A stretch of 64,000 nucleotides of DNA, taken from contig NZ_BAAAFH010000022.1 of assembly GCF_039523435.1 (NCBI RefSeq), positions 1 to 64,000 on the forward strand, given 5' to 3'. The DNA is from Wandonia haliotis. GTDB taxonomy: Bacteria; Bacteroidota; Bacteroidia; Flavobacteriales_D; Crocinitomicaceae. The translations under genes were made by a program, and so were the position numbers. Shown here piece after piece: positions 44,501-55,411 of the stretch; position 1 is the first letter of the stretch, and the number at the start of each line of letters is the position of its first letter. A model generated the notes under the pieces. That model saw only the letters and a list, made by a program, of their open reading frames with translations. It ran no database searches and was not told the DNA's origin.

Positions 44501-47500
44501 CAACACGAGGCGTTCCCGCCAGTCGGGCCGTATTTACATCAGACTGCGTCGTGGCATCGTTCTGAATAAAGTTTCGATCGCGTCCTTCGGGAGCTACCGT
44601 TTGTACAAGATTACCTGCCTGATCGTAATAGAACAAAGTGTGTTGATAGCTATTAAAGGGCGCAGAGTACTCCATCACTTCTGTTTCAAATGCCTGTGAA
44701 CAGGTTGCCATGTATTGCTCGTAGAAAGCAATACGCTGTTCTTCCACATGCTGTTCATAAGCCTGAGTTGCCTGATAGATTAACATTCCCAGATCCGGCT
44801 CATAGCAAGCTTCCTGCCAGGGCATGTCTTCAAGAGAAAGAATGGGTGTAGTATTGCAAAGTTGAGCTGTGGACGGATCGCAAACACAACTTAATAAAGA
44901 AACACATCCTGAATTTCCAGTAATCGTACTGACAGCAATCTGACCACAATCCACATAGTACACCTGAATCGTAAAATCACGATCATCCGTACAACCATCT
45001 CCCAGAGGTTGAAGGTTTGCAAATCCAATTACCTGCTCAATTCCAAACGAGTTGTCTTCAGGAAACTGCAATGTAAGATTACAGCTTGTCTGGAGTTGAG
45101 GGTCTTCGAAATGTAGAATTAGCTCTCCTGCCAATGCTCCAGGTTGAATACTAAATCTCTGATAAAGAGATGGTGTTTCCAGCTTTCCGTATGTCTGGGC
45201 ATACACTACATTTTCCTGTATCAAGTCAATAGTAGTCGAAGGCGATAAGCTCAACTGTCCGCGTCGGGCGATGAGATCTAACACCGCCGTAAGTGCCTCC
45301 GCTTCTTCTGATAGTTCGCATTCCGGCTCTGTAACCGTAGTATTACAAGCTTCCGCAAACTCTCTATAATTCCCATATTGTAATGCAAGCTTAAAACGAT
45401 CATTCATAAAATGAGTAAGTAATTTACCGTAATTCACAGAATTTTCAGTTATTCCTGTAAATCTGGAAGCAAAAACTGAAGCTGCCGCATCAAACTCAGT
45501 ACACCCTATACATCTCGTACATGCCAGATTTCCTGGTGCAACCTGTTCTTCATTTTCAAGATTAACCATTTGTAAACCTGACCATACCGCTCCGGGAGTC
45601 CATCCAGCTCCAAATGCTTTATCGCAAGCACATAACATATCATCGATATCCGGAATTCGGATACCATATAAATCATACAATACTTCTTCCTTGTTAGCAT
45701 ATTGCAAAGGATTCTGTTGCCACTCATAACGAGCTGTCATCAGCTTATCACATCCACAATCATCAAGTGTCATGTCATTTGTTCCTGTTGACGGAATCTC
45801 AGGTTTGGTAAGTAGTAACGGACTACATAAATTGGTTTCGTATCCACTCCCAAGAACATTCGTTAGAATAGTATGTACTTCACCATAAAAATCGAGTGTT
45901 ACAAACTGATTATTGTTTACAGCAGAAAGTGAATTACACAAATCAGACAACTCTGTTTCAACCTGACTAAGTTGTGAACTTGTAAAACCACATAAACTGA
46001 GTTGACCTGTCCAGTCACTCACCAATTGTACACACATTTGTTCCATTGCATCATCAACCTGACTTTGCAAATCTGTATAAAGAGATGATCCATCCTGTAA
46101 AAGATTAGGCAACATCAACGAACTTTGGAAACGAGGGTGCTTCGAACTGTAGTCTCCTGGCGTATTACAGGGCTGAGGATCAGTCTTCAGAGAGTTGTAT
46201 GTCCCACCTGCATGATCAATAACAGCAGTCGGAGAAAATGTCGGATTACCAATACAGCCATTGTAACAGCCATTATCCAGCGCATACTGTTGTTCGGCCA
46301 GGTAATAGTACTTCTTCTTTATTGCCTGGTACATAGAGACATAATTTAACCAGATCTGGTCATTAAGACAGAAATCTTCTCCTTTATATTCCGTAATAAG
46401 ACGTATTGTCCACGGATTATCTAATGATTCATTTGGAAAAACAACTGACCATATTGCTATTTCTGTAATCGTGTAGGGATCTCCATATTGGTTTTGAGTA
46501 TAATTCTGGAGGTCTGATAACATATCACTATAATAAACAGATCCCGGATAAGTTTGAAAGAAGGGATCTATTACTGGGTTCCCGGATGTACAATCAATTC
46601 CCAAATGCACATTCGTAAATTCTAAACGCTTTCTCAGAAAGTTATTCGGAAAGAAACTCAATGGATCCGCCGAAGTAAGATTAAGCGGGTTGTACCAGTG
46701 ATCACCACATGCATCTTTCTGTTCAATTACAGAACGCATGGCATGATCATAATCATGTGAAGCCTGCTGAGAAGTACAAAACGTGTAATAACAGTATTCT
46801 GGATGAAACACAACTAACGCATTGGCCCATGAAGACTTCCATTCCGAGATGAAATCTTCAAAATTCAACAGATTTTGAGGTACAGTTACGGTTTGCCCAA
46901 ATCCATTTGTAGTAATTAATGCAGGATTACTGACTTGTGGTGTATACCCTCCATTACCATCATCAAATACAGTGATATAAGATGGTGTAACACCATCTTC
47001 TTCCATATATACAATAGTGTTATCTTTCCAATTCCCGGAGAGTGAATTAGATGTATTAAATACTGATAAATCAAAAAGTGATGGATTCATTGTATATACA
47101 CCACCTGACCATTGCTGATATTGCCCATATTGCCCATTCGGACTCACATCCATGTTCATAATAGCAAGGAAATCATCACAACTTGCTCCAGCCGGATTAA
47201 AAGGCGCAGGTTCAAAGACTTGTTCACAAACGTCAAATACAGCATTGTTATACAAGCCATTGAAAAAATCAAAGTAACTGGTCGTACAATTTTCAGAATT
47301 AACCTCCATACACCAGTAGTCCGGAATAACTTCTGTCGCAATACGTAATTCCTTAGAAATAACATAAACTCCGGTTTCAACAATAAATGGATCTGTAAAA
47401 ACGTAATCAGCAGAAGCAGTAGAACAGGATTCATCCAATGTATAGGACTGTAAATTTTCCAACTCACTCCCATTAACGAAACGTTGTTCAGAAAGTACAA

Positions 47501-49343
47501 TCTCCCCACAATCATCCTTCACCGTCAAAGTCAATTCGTAAACGCAATCAAAGCAAAGTTCGCTTTCCTGACAAAAGGAGGAAAAGTGCCCGGGAGTAAA
47601 TCCATAATTAAAGGCTACTTCTGCATCCGTATCGAAAAAGATATGTTGAACTTCCTGACTTACTCCATCAACGGGAGGATTATTTTCATCTATTCCATTA
47701 ATCATATTAACAGTCATCGACACAGCTCCTACATCATTAATAACAAGCAAATTTGTTGGTTTATTGCCCAATAGAGCACTCGCAATAACACGTCCCGCCA
47801 TGTCATAATATTCAACATAGTGCTGACCGTTTGCATCGCGCATTACACGCTTCTGGTAATGCGTATTGATCCCTACATCTGTACCAAAAAGAAGATTTAA
47901 TTCTTCCTGAGATGGAATCACGTAGAAAAACTCTGTTTCATGACCACTACCAATCTGGAATTCTTCTCCATAAGCTCCTGCTCTTTTTATACGTCCTGTC
48001 TGATCCGGCATATATTGAATTCGTGCAAAGGGGAATCCTTTCGCATCCGGTATATAGGCATTTTCCCGCTCTTTATCCGGATTATTGACTGAATAGTATT
48101 GTCCCGATCCATAGTTTTGGGAAAATCCTTCACTTTGCGGAATACACGCAATCATAGGGTCTGCATCTTTATCAAAAAATGCCGGACCATAATTCACTAA
48201 CGGATTACTTTCGGGACGGTTGAACGATTCGTAATACGCAAGACTTTCTCCGTCCACCGGAGTACCCAAATCACTGACCACAGGACGACCATGATAATCA
48301 TAATACACATTGGATACAATAGCTTGTGCTGTTTCTGTATTTCGGGCTATTTGCTGTCTTCCCCTACCTAATCCGTCGGCAAATCCAACACTCTCAAAAC
48401 GTTTACCTTCCTCCGTATATCCAACGGAGTGAACCCAGTTTTTTTTACCCCCTTCTACTTCTGAAGTTATTACCAACTTATACTCAGATGGAAAACTGGA
48501 AATAATACCACTTTCCGAAGCGCTCCATGCTCCTTCCTTACGATGCTCGTAGTTAATACCCTGACGACCTACTCCACGTAAACGAAAAATAAGGTAGCCA
48601 TGATCAAATAATTTGGGGATTCTGTATGTTGTCCCAAACACCTCAACACGTGTAGAATTTCGATAAAAATCGTACGTAAGTAACGATGGATTTTTAAATA
48701 CGTTTTCTGTTTCTGTATAATCATTAATATGTACAAATTCCAACTCATAATGAGTTGCTCCAGTAACAGCCGTCCAGTAAAAAGTGACGTAATCCGTTTC
48801 ACTGGTTGCATCTATTCCTATCCCTAGAGGAACCATCCCGGAAAACAGATACCCTCTCTCCACAGTAATCTCATTTTTAAGAATTACGGAAGCATTAGGC
48901 ATATTGCCACCTAAACTTACAATTTTCAGCTCTACTTCATGACCCCCAGTAAAAAAATAGGTTGACCGATCAGTAACTACAATTGCTCCATTTGGATCAT
49001 ATTCGATTTCTAATGTTTCCTGTCTGGTATGTGAAACAAAATTCTCATCTTTCCATGTAATATTCACACCAACCGTTGTATTTTCATATACTCCACCAGT
49101 AAGCTCGACTGTAGGGTCATATTGTAAACTTACTTTATTTTCAACCGCAAGGTTTTTAAAGGATGAAGTCCAGGAAGTAGGGTTTGATTCCATAAAATTA
49201 TACTTCTCATCCTGCGACACACACACTTCTCCCGGAGTTAACACCCCTGTAAGCTGATTCGTATATACTTCTGTTTGTCCGTATCCAACAGAAAGAATCA
49301 TCAGGAGCAAAAGCAATATACTATACTGTCTTAATCGTTTCAT
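41577..49343 (-). CDS. giant RHS/YD-repeat protein with polymorphic C-terminal tip
   Basis: A protein of 2588 residues. The signal peptide (1-22) ends in GYGQ. Ig-like and DUF6443-like parts reach about residue 380 (VGFADGLGRGRQQIARNTE), a Cys-rich middle spans about 580-1560, and YD repeats run from about 1565 (LFYYDQAGNLVQTVAPEGRD) to the RHS core. The core ends in FRQYDPRLGRWKSLDP near 2305 and NPIYFIDPEGLEG. The last 245 residues are a separate tip, extremely basic at the end (KKRATSRSKRRKARKRN); no toxin family is recognised. It is the fourth gene of a tight five-gene block. RHS shells are known to enclose such tips. The export route is unclear because no T9SS tail is present. Confidence 0.88.
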   Translation of the reverse strand: MKRLRQYSILLLLLMILSVGYGQTEVYTNQLTGVLTPGEVCVSQDEKYNFMESNPTSWTSSFKNLAVENKVSLQYDPTVELTGGVYENTTVGVNITWKDENFVSHTRQETLEIEYDPNGAIVVTDRSTYFFTGGHEVELKIVSLGGNMPNASVILKNEITVERGYLFSGMVPLGIGIDATSETDYVTFYWTAVTGATHYELEFVHINDYTETENVFKNPSLLTYDFYRNSTRVEVFGTTYRIPKLFDHGYLIFRLRGVGRQGINYEHRKEGAWSASESGIISSFPSEYKLVITSEVEGGKKNWVHSVGYTEEGKRFESVGFADGLGRGRQQIARNTETAQAIVSNVYYDYHGRPVVSDLGTPVDGESLAYYESFNRPESNPLVNYGPAFFDKDADPMIACIPQSEGFSQNYGSGQYYSVNNPDKERENAYIPDAKGFPFARIQYMPDQTGRIKRAGAYGEEFQIGSGHETEFFYVIPSQEELNLLFGTDVGINTHYQKRVMRDANGQHYVEYYDMAGRVIASALLGNKPTNLLVINDVGAVSMTVNMINGIDENNPPVDGVSQEVQHIFFDTDAEVAFNYGFTPGHFSSFCQESELCFDCVYELTLTVKDDCGEIVLSEQRFVNGSELENLQSYTLDESCSTASADYVFTDPFIVETGVYVISKELRIATEVIPDYWCMEVNSENCTTSYFDFFNGLYNNAVFDVCEQVFEPAPFNPAGASCDDFLAIMNMDVSPNGQYGQYQQWSGGVYTMNPSLFDLSVFNTSNSLSGNWKDNTIVYMEEDGVTPSYITVFDDGNGGYTPQVSNPALITTNGFGQTVTVPQNLLNFEDFISEWKSSWANALVVFHPEYCYYTFCTSQQASHDYDHAMRSVIEQKDACGDHWYNPLNLTSADPLSFFPNNFLRKRLEFTNVHLGIDCTSGNPVIDPFFQTYPGSVYYSDMLSDLQNYTQNQYGDPYTITEIAIWSVVFPNESLDNPWTIRLITEYKGEDFCLNDQIWLNYVSMYQAIKKKYYYLAEQQYALDNGCYNGCIGNPTFSPTAVIDHAGGTYNSLKTDPQPCNTPGDYSSKHPRFQSSLMLPNLLQDGSSLYTDLQSQVDDAMEQMCVQLVSDWTGQLSLCGFTSSQLSQVETELSDLCNSLSAVNNNQFVTLDFYGEVHTILTNVLGSGYETNLCSPLLLTKPEIPSTGTNDMTLDDCGCDKLMTARYEWQQNPLQYANKEEVLYDLYGIRIPDIDDMLCACDKAFGAGWTPGAVWSGLQMVNLENEEQVAPGNLACTRCIGCTEFDAAASVFASRFTGITENSVNYGKLLTHFMNDRFKLALQYGNYREFAEACNTTVTEPECELSEEAEALTAVLDLIARRGQLSLSPSTTIDLIQENVVYAQTYGKLETPSLYQRFSIQPGALAGELILHFEDPQLQTSCNLTLQFPEDNSFGIEQVIGFANLQPLGDGCTDDRDFTIQVYYVDCGQIAVSTITGNSGCVSLLSCVCDPSTAQLCNTTPILSLEDMPWQEACYEPDLGMLIYQATQAYEQHVEEQRIAFYEQYMATCSQAFETEVMEYSAPFNSYQHTLFYYDQAGNLVQTVAPEGRDRNFIQNDATTQSDVNTARLAGTPRVVPDHTFITSYGYNSYNQLVTTTNPDQEGDTRFWYDFYGRIAASQNPHQASLGYLSYTLYDKIGRPVEVGLIKNNPPAESILKVDDKGSAFESWVTSSYRMEITRTQYDKPLNSYVESKFANGQQEHLRMRVASVMYYPVYQSEIGKYQSAVHYSYDVHGNVKEVIQDMPLDGLPTENVSTQYEYELLSGNMKKVLYQAEKIDQHTQTYTYDALNRLTEVHSSTDAIHYHREAGYSYYDYGPLARKEIGSARVQGQDFMYTINGWLKGMNSNMLDKSKDPGKDGTVYPTGLFAARNLRVAKDVVGFSLGYFDRDYDPIGGIPAEATYMGTNFGNGAPDLFNGNIRHMVTAIEGMEVQGYAYRYDQLQRLIKVNTYRKEGPDFDWNHSYATEDYGSHYKYDRNGNLLSLERNGFGSEVDMDRFSYGYYILGGKRSNRLSYVVDDAIDHPGYDDIKPGQVAGNYVYNKIGELTEDASEGILLDWRLGDHKLSGIKRMDADSPELEFYYNPFGQRILKVEKPRQGGNVINPSQWKYTYYSYDANGQVMGVYTANPDQRNYQLDERHLYGAERLGINGTPVKVIVDGNLEPFAHKRVDVVHTDQRGNKRYELTNHLGNVLAVINDRKMWNVTDGDYDPVLLSWSDYYAFGMTMPGRNGGVDYRYQFNGMEHDGELSGNGNSYTTEFRQYDPRLGRWKSLDPLMADYPEMSPYTAFNNNPIYFIDPEGLEGGPARKKLELPTELPPDDISNINSGGGIRYGESFGEKVGNWIRVHVLALFNKTVRENLNQAKQNDQVTYIKLDKDSPALRYGGVFEQSDDEDIIFWKYSIRGGDESLSHIVDDKHENITQNTFKEKKLRMTRARDKYRNKKNRSNKVRWGFSFSLETKSRKFHFISIAIGRNWKTHNMIFTRHKEARKFTDRSFTPLFGIKWKTKLGTYNWIYIGKAIRLRNGRTSNWVWDLSKKRATSRSKRRKARKRN
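42414..43605 (-). repeat. RHS core segment duplicated in the orphan cassette
   Basis: Partner of 39079-40274; it covers about residues 1914-2310 of the RHS protein, up to the tip junction. Confidence 0.92.
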
Positions 49344-49362
49344 TTTTTCTTGTATTGAGCGG

Positions 49363-52300
49363 TTAGTTTCCTGTGTATCGTTTGCGAATCCCCGTTTGTG
49401 TTTCCGATATGGTTTTAATTCCTTCTATCGTTTCTACACGTACCCGAACCAATTGATTATTTTCATCATAATTGTAGAACGTCGTAAAATTGTTTCCATC
49501 GTGTGTGGCTATCGGAAGCAAATTATCAGGATCATAGACCGTTGTACTCATCTCAGATTGAACCGGATGAATCCTGAAATCATCTATAAACAGATCTGTT
49601 GAACTAGTGTTACTAACCGAGACCGTTACAGCCGTTTGTTGAGCAGGAATCATAAAACGTCCTTCAACTCTCTGCCATCCCTCTAATATAGGTCCTGTTG
49701 GTGTTAGAGTGTAAACAGTTCCCCCAACACCTACTGTTACTGAAACATTAGAATAAGAAATTTCCGGCGCATTCTTTTTTACCCATGTACTCAGTACATA
49801 TTCTCCGGGAAGAGGCGAAAATTGTTGAATACAATCACACTCTTCAGGAACATATTCACCTGTAACCGTGCGATCATCAGCAAGTGTACTACATGACACC
49901 GACGAGATTCTTCTAACAGTTGCTCTTTTTCCCGGTGCTATTTTTAAAGAGTTGACTCCTGAATGTCTGGTTTCTTTTGTTATAGATACCCCTGAAGATC
50001 CCTCTTCTAAAAAATCAAAATGGGAAAAGGCAGTTATAACCGGAAAAGAAGACGGAGCGTAAATATTATCATCGAAACTCTCAAATACAATCTGATTTGA
50101 TTTTGCATTAACAGCTTGAGCTATTGGAAGCATTTTCTGCTTTTTATTGTATCCATATAAAACTGAAGCGCTTACCCCAAGAGGATCTATAGCCTCCTGA
50201 GCCTTAGCAAATTCATCAAACTTATCCAATTGCTGTAATTCACGCCATTCCTGATAATCTTCTGATGCCACATAGTCAGGGTGTCCGTTTTCATAAATTT
50301 TAAACCATTTTCCACCATTCAACCCATAAAAAGGTTTATAGTTGAGTAACTCTGCATCTTTACGGATTCCGTCTGTCTCAACTTCTCTCTCTGATTGAAA
50401 AGCAAGTTGATTAATGATATATGGGGTTCCCATTAGTCCTCGTACAAAAGGGTTTACCTTTTGACCTGTTCCCGGAACAAAATCATAATCCCCAGGTTTA
50501 TCGACTATTTTGTCATTATGTTTTTCAAAACAAGGAATATTATAGTTAAAATCATATTCTACCGCACTCACAGAAAGAATATCTTTTTTCGGGAAAATAA
50601 ATTCACTTCCATTTACAGGATTGCTCTTTGTTGTAACCTGCATCATCTTTTCAGTAATGCGATTTTGCCTTCCCGATTTAAACAACTGCACATCAACCTG
50701 TTCAACCACTGTATTAAATCGACTTCCGTCAAGCTGAATAAGAGAACCTCCTTCTCCTCCCGTTAATGCCCATGCCTCTTTTATCAGTCCGTTTCTGTTA
50801 ATCAATACCACATCACCCGACACTAAAGAAGGTTGATTGGAACCTCCAAAACTTAACTCCCCGTTATTCAACAGAACATTCTCTAATTCAAAGTCTTCAC
50901 TAATATATCTGTTTTGTAAATTCGGATAGTACCAATGTGCGGGATACGACACTGCATACAACTTATCATTGAACTCATCGTTAAGAGAGGAAACTATCAC
51001 CTCTCCGGAGTATCTATCCCGAACAAGATTTTCCGCACTGTTTTTTGAGCCGAGATAAGTTGTTTCAACACGCTCTAATACTGCGTTACGATTCAAGTGT
51101 TTCGTGAAGGTATGTACGTAAAACCCTTTTCTTGTCTTTGCACTTGAAATATCAAAAGGTAGAGATAGTGAAAAAATGAATGGAGGTACATAAGTAACAA
51201 TTGCCCCTCCACCATATGCAAACATATTCGATTCATTTTCAACATAGCGTGCGTCAGAGTATATGTCATATTCCGTAGCGATAGTCTCATTTCTGAGAGT
51301 TCCGTCTCTATCCAAAGTTTTTACACTATTATCTGAAGAATAATGGTACGTACTTTTTTGAACCTGATTTCGATCCCTGTCAACTATCCTACTGGCTTTT
51401 ACTTTCCCATGAAAATCATTTGTCACAACCAGATACCCCTGAGCCAGACCATTTAAACGTGTTTCTTTGGAAGTAAAAATATTATTTTTCTTGACACGTG
51501 CCCCTCTATCTACTCTAGTTCTTTCAACAATAGTAGGGAAATCTTTTGCCGTATGAAACTCCGTAACTGATTCACCAACAGCGTTCTGAGTAACATTGTT
51601 TATTTCTCCAAATTTCACTTTTACTTTTGAGTAGCCAACTATTGGAGCCGGGAATAATAATTCTCCTATTGGTTCTGTATTATAGCGCGTATCATCGGGA
51701 AATTGCTTGATTTCGTTCTTGTATGTTGACCAAGTATAGAAAGGATTTACTGTTTTTCCAATGATAGGTTCGTAGGCAGCCACTCCTGTATAGGTCAATA
51801 CATCTCTTCCTGTTGGTCCTGTGACCCAATGTTCATACTGATATTCCCAGGTATAACTACTCTTCTCTTCAGTAGACATCTCATTCCAGTTGTCTGAATA
51901 TGTAATTGATTTTACTCTCGCATTACCTCCGTATTTATATCCACGAGGATCATACGTTCGAATAAAACTGTTGGACAAATCTATATATCGACAATATTTC
52001 TCTTCATTTAATGCTTTATTAATGTCTTTTCCAAAAGCTACCTTTGCATCAATATCGTTCGAATAATCACAATCCGTTACTTGTGGGTTGGACCAATTGA
52101 ACGTACAGTTTCCATATACTACATCCGGAATACTAAGACGTGCATATTGCCAGGCAGTTTTTTGTATGGGGTTCACCATGTAACCCGAACTACCTTCTTT
52201 ATCTTTTATATCCACTGGGCGAAGACATAGATAGCCCAACTGCTCCCCTCCATGATTCACAACACCGACAGCAGGCTTAGTTATATCATTGTGTTTCAAA

Positions 52301-55300
52301 TTTACAGCATCACTTAATATATTTGAAAAACCTATGATATTTTCATAACTTTCAGTGTTCGTCGGATGAATCATAACTCTGAACTGAAAAAAGAGTTCTT
52401 TCAAAATAGCTCCTTTTTCTGTTTTCAGATACTCCTTTTTCAATTTTTCGATTTGGTCCTGCTGACTCCCTGTCAAAGGTTCATCTAATTCAAAGAATAC
52501 AACAATGTTTGGATTCTTTTTATCTCCACTGTCGACTAGTTGGTTCGACATATTGGAAGCTCCATTCAAAATAAAATCTTCCACATTAGTCATCCCTTTT
52601 ACCCTAATCATTCGCATAACTTCTTTATCTTGCGTATGAGCGAAACGATCTGCTTCATAAGCAACTGAAATAGTTCCATTAGAAGGCGTGCGTACAGACT
52701 TTAATTTCCATGCTTGAGCGTATTCATTAACCCAAACATCATCTTGAGAAGCTTCCGGATAGTCAATATTATTATTCCAGGTATCATTTTTCTTAAACAT
52801 CCCCCAACGATCTACATTTAAGTAACTAAAGTCGGGATTGTCGAAAGAATTACCCGCTTCATAAGTAAACTCATAGGGAGCTAATTTCCCTAATTCTGAA
52901 TTTCCCCCAGAAAAATGGATTGACTTCAGCGTTAATTTCCCTGAATTGGATGAAATACCATTGGATGTATTACTATTCGAAGGAGTTCCCTTACATAAAG
53001 AATAATCATATTTGAAACTAACCACTTTTACAGGAATAGCATTCATACCGTTTTTAATCCTGTCATTTCGGTTGTACAATACTACTTTTTCAAGATAACG
53101 TAGTGGTTGATTAGCATTAAGCCCTCCGTTTTCACCATTAACTCCGTACCCATCTTTTCTAGGATTATTTGAAGGATCATTCAAATGAAACTCTACGATA
53201 TAATTTTTTGTCTCTATCGATCTTGCATACCAAATTTCCTTTTCACCGTATGAATAAGTTGCTATATCATCAAATGGTGTTGATAAATGCCCCTGATTCA
53301 ATTTAGCGCTATTTGTCTCATATGGAAATCGCCACTTATAAGGAGAGTTCTCACTATATATTCTAGTATAATTAAATTTATAGTAATTCCCGAAGTCATC
53401 TGTAGTAGGCCCATTCCCCGTTCTGTCAATATAATCGGAAGAAGTCATCAAGGACAACAGGTAAGAATGTGCATACCCAGGAGTTTTTGTTTTTTCATAA
53501 AATCCATTTCTTCCCCGATTATTATTCCAAGAATTATCCTGAGATGAGTAAACAATATTACCAGAAGATGTCGAGGTATTAAAATTCTGATTTCCTGATA
53601 ATCCACTTGCATTAAAAACAATTTCTGACTGCTCAATATTATATACAGGAATATCAAAATGGTAATTAATACCGTTCTCGGAAACAGCTTCTATAGCAGA
53701 TATATGATGTCCTTTTCTGACTCCTCCAACACGGGGAATTTCTTGAACGGAAGGATTCATCCATTGATCAGGTATAAAATAGTTTATTCTTTCGTTTAAT
53801 GGAGAACGTTCAAAATAGACCTGCCCGGTCATGGGGCGATAGTAATTTGCACGTACTTCCCTTTCCTTCGGAGCAGCTAGGAAATTCATATAATTACCTC
53901 GAATAGTTGAAGACGGATCAACCATAATATTTCCACCTATAGCTAGAAAAGATTCTGATGAAGGAGTGCTTCCTCCCATCGCATTCCATAGCTGCATATT
54001 CCGTGGTGTTTTTTCCCCAACAGCTTTAAAAAACACATTTTTCTCAATTCCGTCTTTTTCTTGGTGATTCCATCTCAAAATTCTTTCAGAAAAATTTTCC
54101 CACCTCCCAGAACTTCCTTCTGATGTAACATCGCCTTTTGAGTAGGCGTAACCTACTGAAAAGCCAACAGGAACCGCATAACCAACATATATGTTATGAT
54201 TTTCATTTGTTCCTTGGTTTTCTATTCTAATGGTAGGATCCGAAAATGTTCCGATATCATTTCTGTATCCTCTCACACTACCTCCGATCCCCATAGCGGA
54301 CACATTAAAAAAATCATAAGTCGGTGCTGAAAAAGTAAGGTTTGCCATTTCTTCTGAGAATTCAGAATCATTCTCCCTGTTAAAATCCATTATTCCAAGG
54401 TTACTCTTCGCCTTATTCTGACCTTTTCCCAAGTGATAATATCCATAAGCGGGTAGATTTAAGGTTTGATTTTTATGCTTGTAGCGATCTGCTAATTCAT
54501 ATTGCACATTCGTATATGTAGTTGATAAATGAAAAGAAGAAAAAGATAACAGAGCATTAACATTAGTAGTTGTAGATTCGTTCTCTCCGAATCTAGGCAA
54601 CTGATACCGAGGGACTGAAGTTGGCGTCCCCAAGGAATAAGTCGCAGACATATTAGTCGATATCGATGCATTAAATGAATTTGATTTTAGAATTGGAATA
54701 CCCAAATTTCTCCCAAGTGTTGTAGAATATAATCCTTGTCTACTGTTAAATTGTTGAGACAAAGACCAATTGCCTAGCCCTATACTATTATTTCTACCCA
54801 CTCCATTCTGAGAGTCCATAGAAAAACCAACCCCCCAATTAAAACTGATTAAATTTGCTACGTTAACGGAACTGTTAACTCCAAAATCCCACGTAGTTCC
54901 TTTACCATTATACGAGTTCATGTAGGTTCCGTAAACGGCACTTAAACCTATTCTCATTCCTCCTCCGAGTATCGTTCCTAATCCTCCTCCATTTTTCGAA
55001 CCTTTCGTCTCATAATCCTTCATACCAATGGATCGTTGAACTTTATCTTCTCCGTTAAAATCGTCAGGAATACCTCGCATATCTCTTGAAACAGACCCCA
55101 CATTAAGATCCCAGCCCAACCCCACCCAGGAAGCATCCTGGAACATCGTTACATTTGAGTTATAAGAAATCGTAATCGGATACCCATCTACATCCAACAA
55201 GGGAATCGAATACGAAAAATCTCCGGTAAATTCATCTACCATACCGGACGTAGATCCCAGAGTAAATCCGGTTGTTTCACTCTGGGAAGGTCCTGCCTGA

Positions 55301-55404
55301 CCATATACCGGTTGTTGAATAAGTACAATCGGAAGCAATAGACAATAAATCAAAAATATACTAAGTACTTTCGATATCGGATGTTTGCGAATTTGCTGTA
55401 TCAT
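49363..55404 (-). CDS. giant SpvB-like secreted protein
   Basis: A protein of 2013 residues with a signal peptide over about 1-36 (ends VYGQ). The first domain reads TGDFSYSIPLLDVDGYPITI, SYNS, VGLGWDLNVGSVSRDMRGIP, the pattern of SpvB and TcB-type toxin proteins. A long beta-rich body follows. Near residues 1880-1950 a jelly-roll, carbohydrate-binding-like module (EYVLSTWVK, LFIDDFRIHP) is seen, and a YD-like repeat (FYNYDENNQLVRVRVETI) closes the chain. It lies 19 nt before the RHS gene. In Tc toxins an SpvB-domain protein and an RHS protein together form the toxin shell; this pair could be a distant counterpart. Confidence 0.75.
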   Translation of the reverse strand: MIQQIRKHPISKVLSIFLIYCLLLPIVLIQQPVYGQAGPSQSETTGFTLGSTSGMVDEFTGDFSYSIPLLDVDGYPITISYNSNVTMFQDASWVGLGWDLNVGSVSRDMRGIPDDFNGEDKVQRSIGMKDYETKGSKNGGGLGTILGGGMRIGLSAVYGTYMNSYNGKGTTWDFGVNSSVNVANLISFNWGVGFSMDSQNGVGRNNSIGLGNWSLSQQFNSRQGLYSTTLGRNLGIPILKSNSFNASISTNMSATYSLGTPTSVPRYQLPRFGENESTTTNVNALLSFSSFHLSTTYTNVQYELADRYKHKNQTLNLPAYGYYHLGKGQNKAKSNLGIMDFNRENDSEFSEEMANLTFSAPTYDFFNVSAMGIGGSVRGYRNDIGTFSDPTIRIENQGTNENHNIYVGYAVPVGFSVGYAYSKGDVTSEGSSGRWENFSERILRWNHQEKDGIEKNVFFKAVGEKTPRNMQLWNAMGGSTPSSESFLAIGGNIMVDPSSTIRGNYMNFLAAPKEREVRANYYRPMTGQVYFERSPLNERINYFIPDQWMNPSVQEIPRVGGVRKGHHISAIEAVSENGINYHFDIPVYNIEQSEIVFNASGLSGNQNFNTSTSSGNIVYSSQDNSWNNNRGRNGFYEKTKTPGYAHSYLLSLMTSSDYIDRTGNGPTTDDFGNYYKFNYTRIYSENSPYKWRFPYETNSAKLNQGHLSTPFDDIATYSYGEKEIWYARSIETKNYIVEFHLNDPSNNPRKDGYGVNGENGGLNANQPLRYLEKVVLYNRNDRIKNGMNAIPVKVVSFKYDYSLCKGTPSNSNTSNGISSNSGKLTLKSIHFSGGNSELGKLAPYEFTYEAGNSFDNPDFSYLNVDRWGMFKKNDTWNNNIDYPEASQDDVWVNEYAQAWKLKSVRTPSNGTISVAYEADRFAHTQDKEVMRMIRVKGMTNVEDFILNGASNMSNQLVDSGDKKNPNIVVFFELDEPLTGSQQDQIEKLKKEYLKTEKGAILKELFFQFRVMIHPTNTESYENIIGFSNILSDAVNLKHNDITKPAVGVVNHGGEQLGYLCLRPVDIKDKEGSSGYMVNPIQKTAWQYARLSIPDVVYGNCTFNWSNPQVTDCDYSNDIDAKVAFGKDINKALNEEKYCRYIDLSNSFIRTYDPRGYKYGGNARVKSITYSDNWNEMSTEEKSSYTWEYQYEHWVTGPTGRDVLTYTGVAAYEPIIGKTVNPFYTWSTYKNEIKQFPDDTRYNTEPIGELLFPAPIVGYSKVKVKFGEINNVTQNAVGESVTEFHTAKDFPTIVERTRVDRGARVKKNNIFTSKETRLNGLAQGYLVVTNDFHGKVKASRIVDRDRNQVQKSTYHYSSDNSVKTLDRDGTLRNETIATEYDIYSDARYVENESNMFAYGGGAIVTYVPPFIFSLSLPFDISSAKTRKGFYVHTFTKHLNRNAVLERVETTYLGSKNSAENLVRDRYSGEVIVSSLNDEFNDKLYAVSYPAHWYYPNLQNRYISEDFELENVLLNNGELSFGGSNQPSLVSGDVVLINRNGLIKEAWALTGGEGGSLIQLDGSRFNTVVEQVDVQLFKSGRQNRITEKMMQVTTKSNPVNGSEFIFPKKDILSVSAVEYDFNYNIPCFEKHNDKIVDKPGDYDFVPGTGQKVNPFVRGLMGTPYIINQLAFQSEREVETDGIRKDAELLNYKPFYGLNGGKWFKIYENGHPDYVASEDYQEWRELQQLDKFDEFAKAQEAIDPLGVSASVLYGYNKKQKMLPIAQAVNAKSNQIVFESFDDNIYAPSSFPVITAFSHFDFLEEGSSGVSITKETRHSGVNSLKIAPGKRATVRRISSVSCSTLADDRTVTGEYVPEECDCIQQFSPLPGEYVLSTWVKKNAPEISYSNVSVTVGVGGTVYTLTPTGPILEGWQRVEGRFMIPAQQTAVTVSVSNTSSTDLFIDDFRIHPVQSEMSTTVYDPDNLLPIATHDGNNFTTFYNYDENNQLVRVRVETIEGIKTISETQTGIRKRYTGN

Positions 55405-55411
55405 AATGACT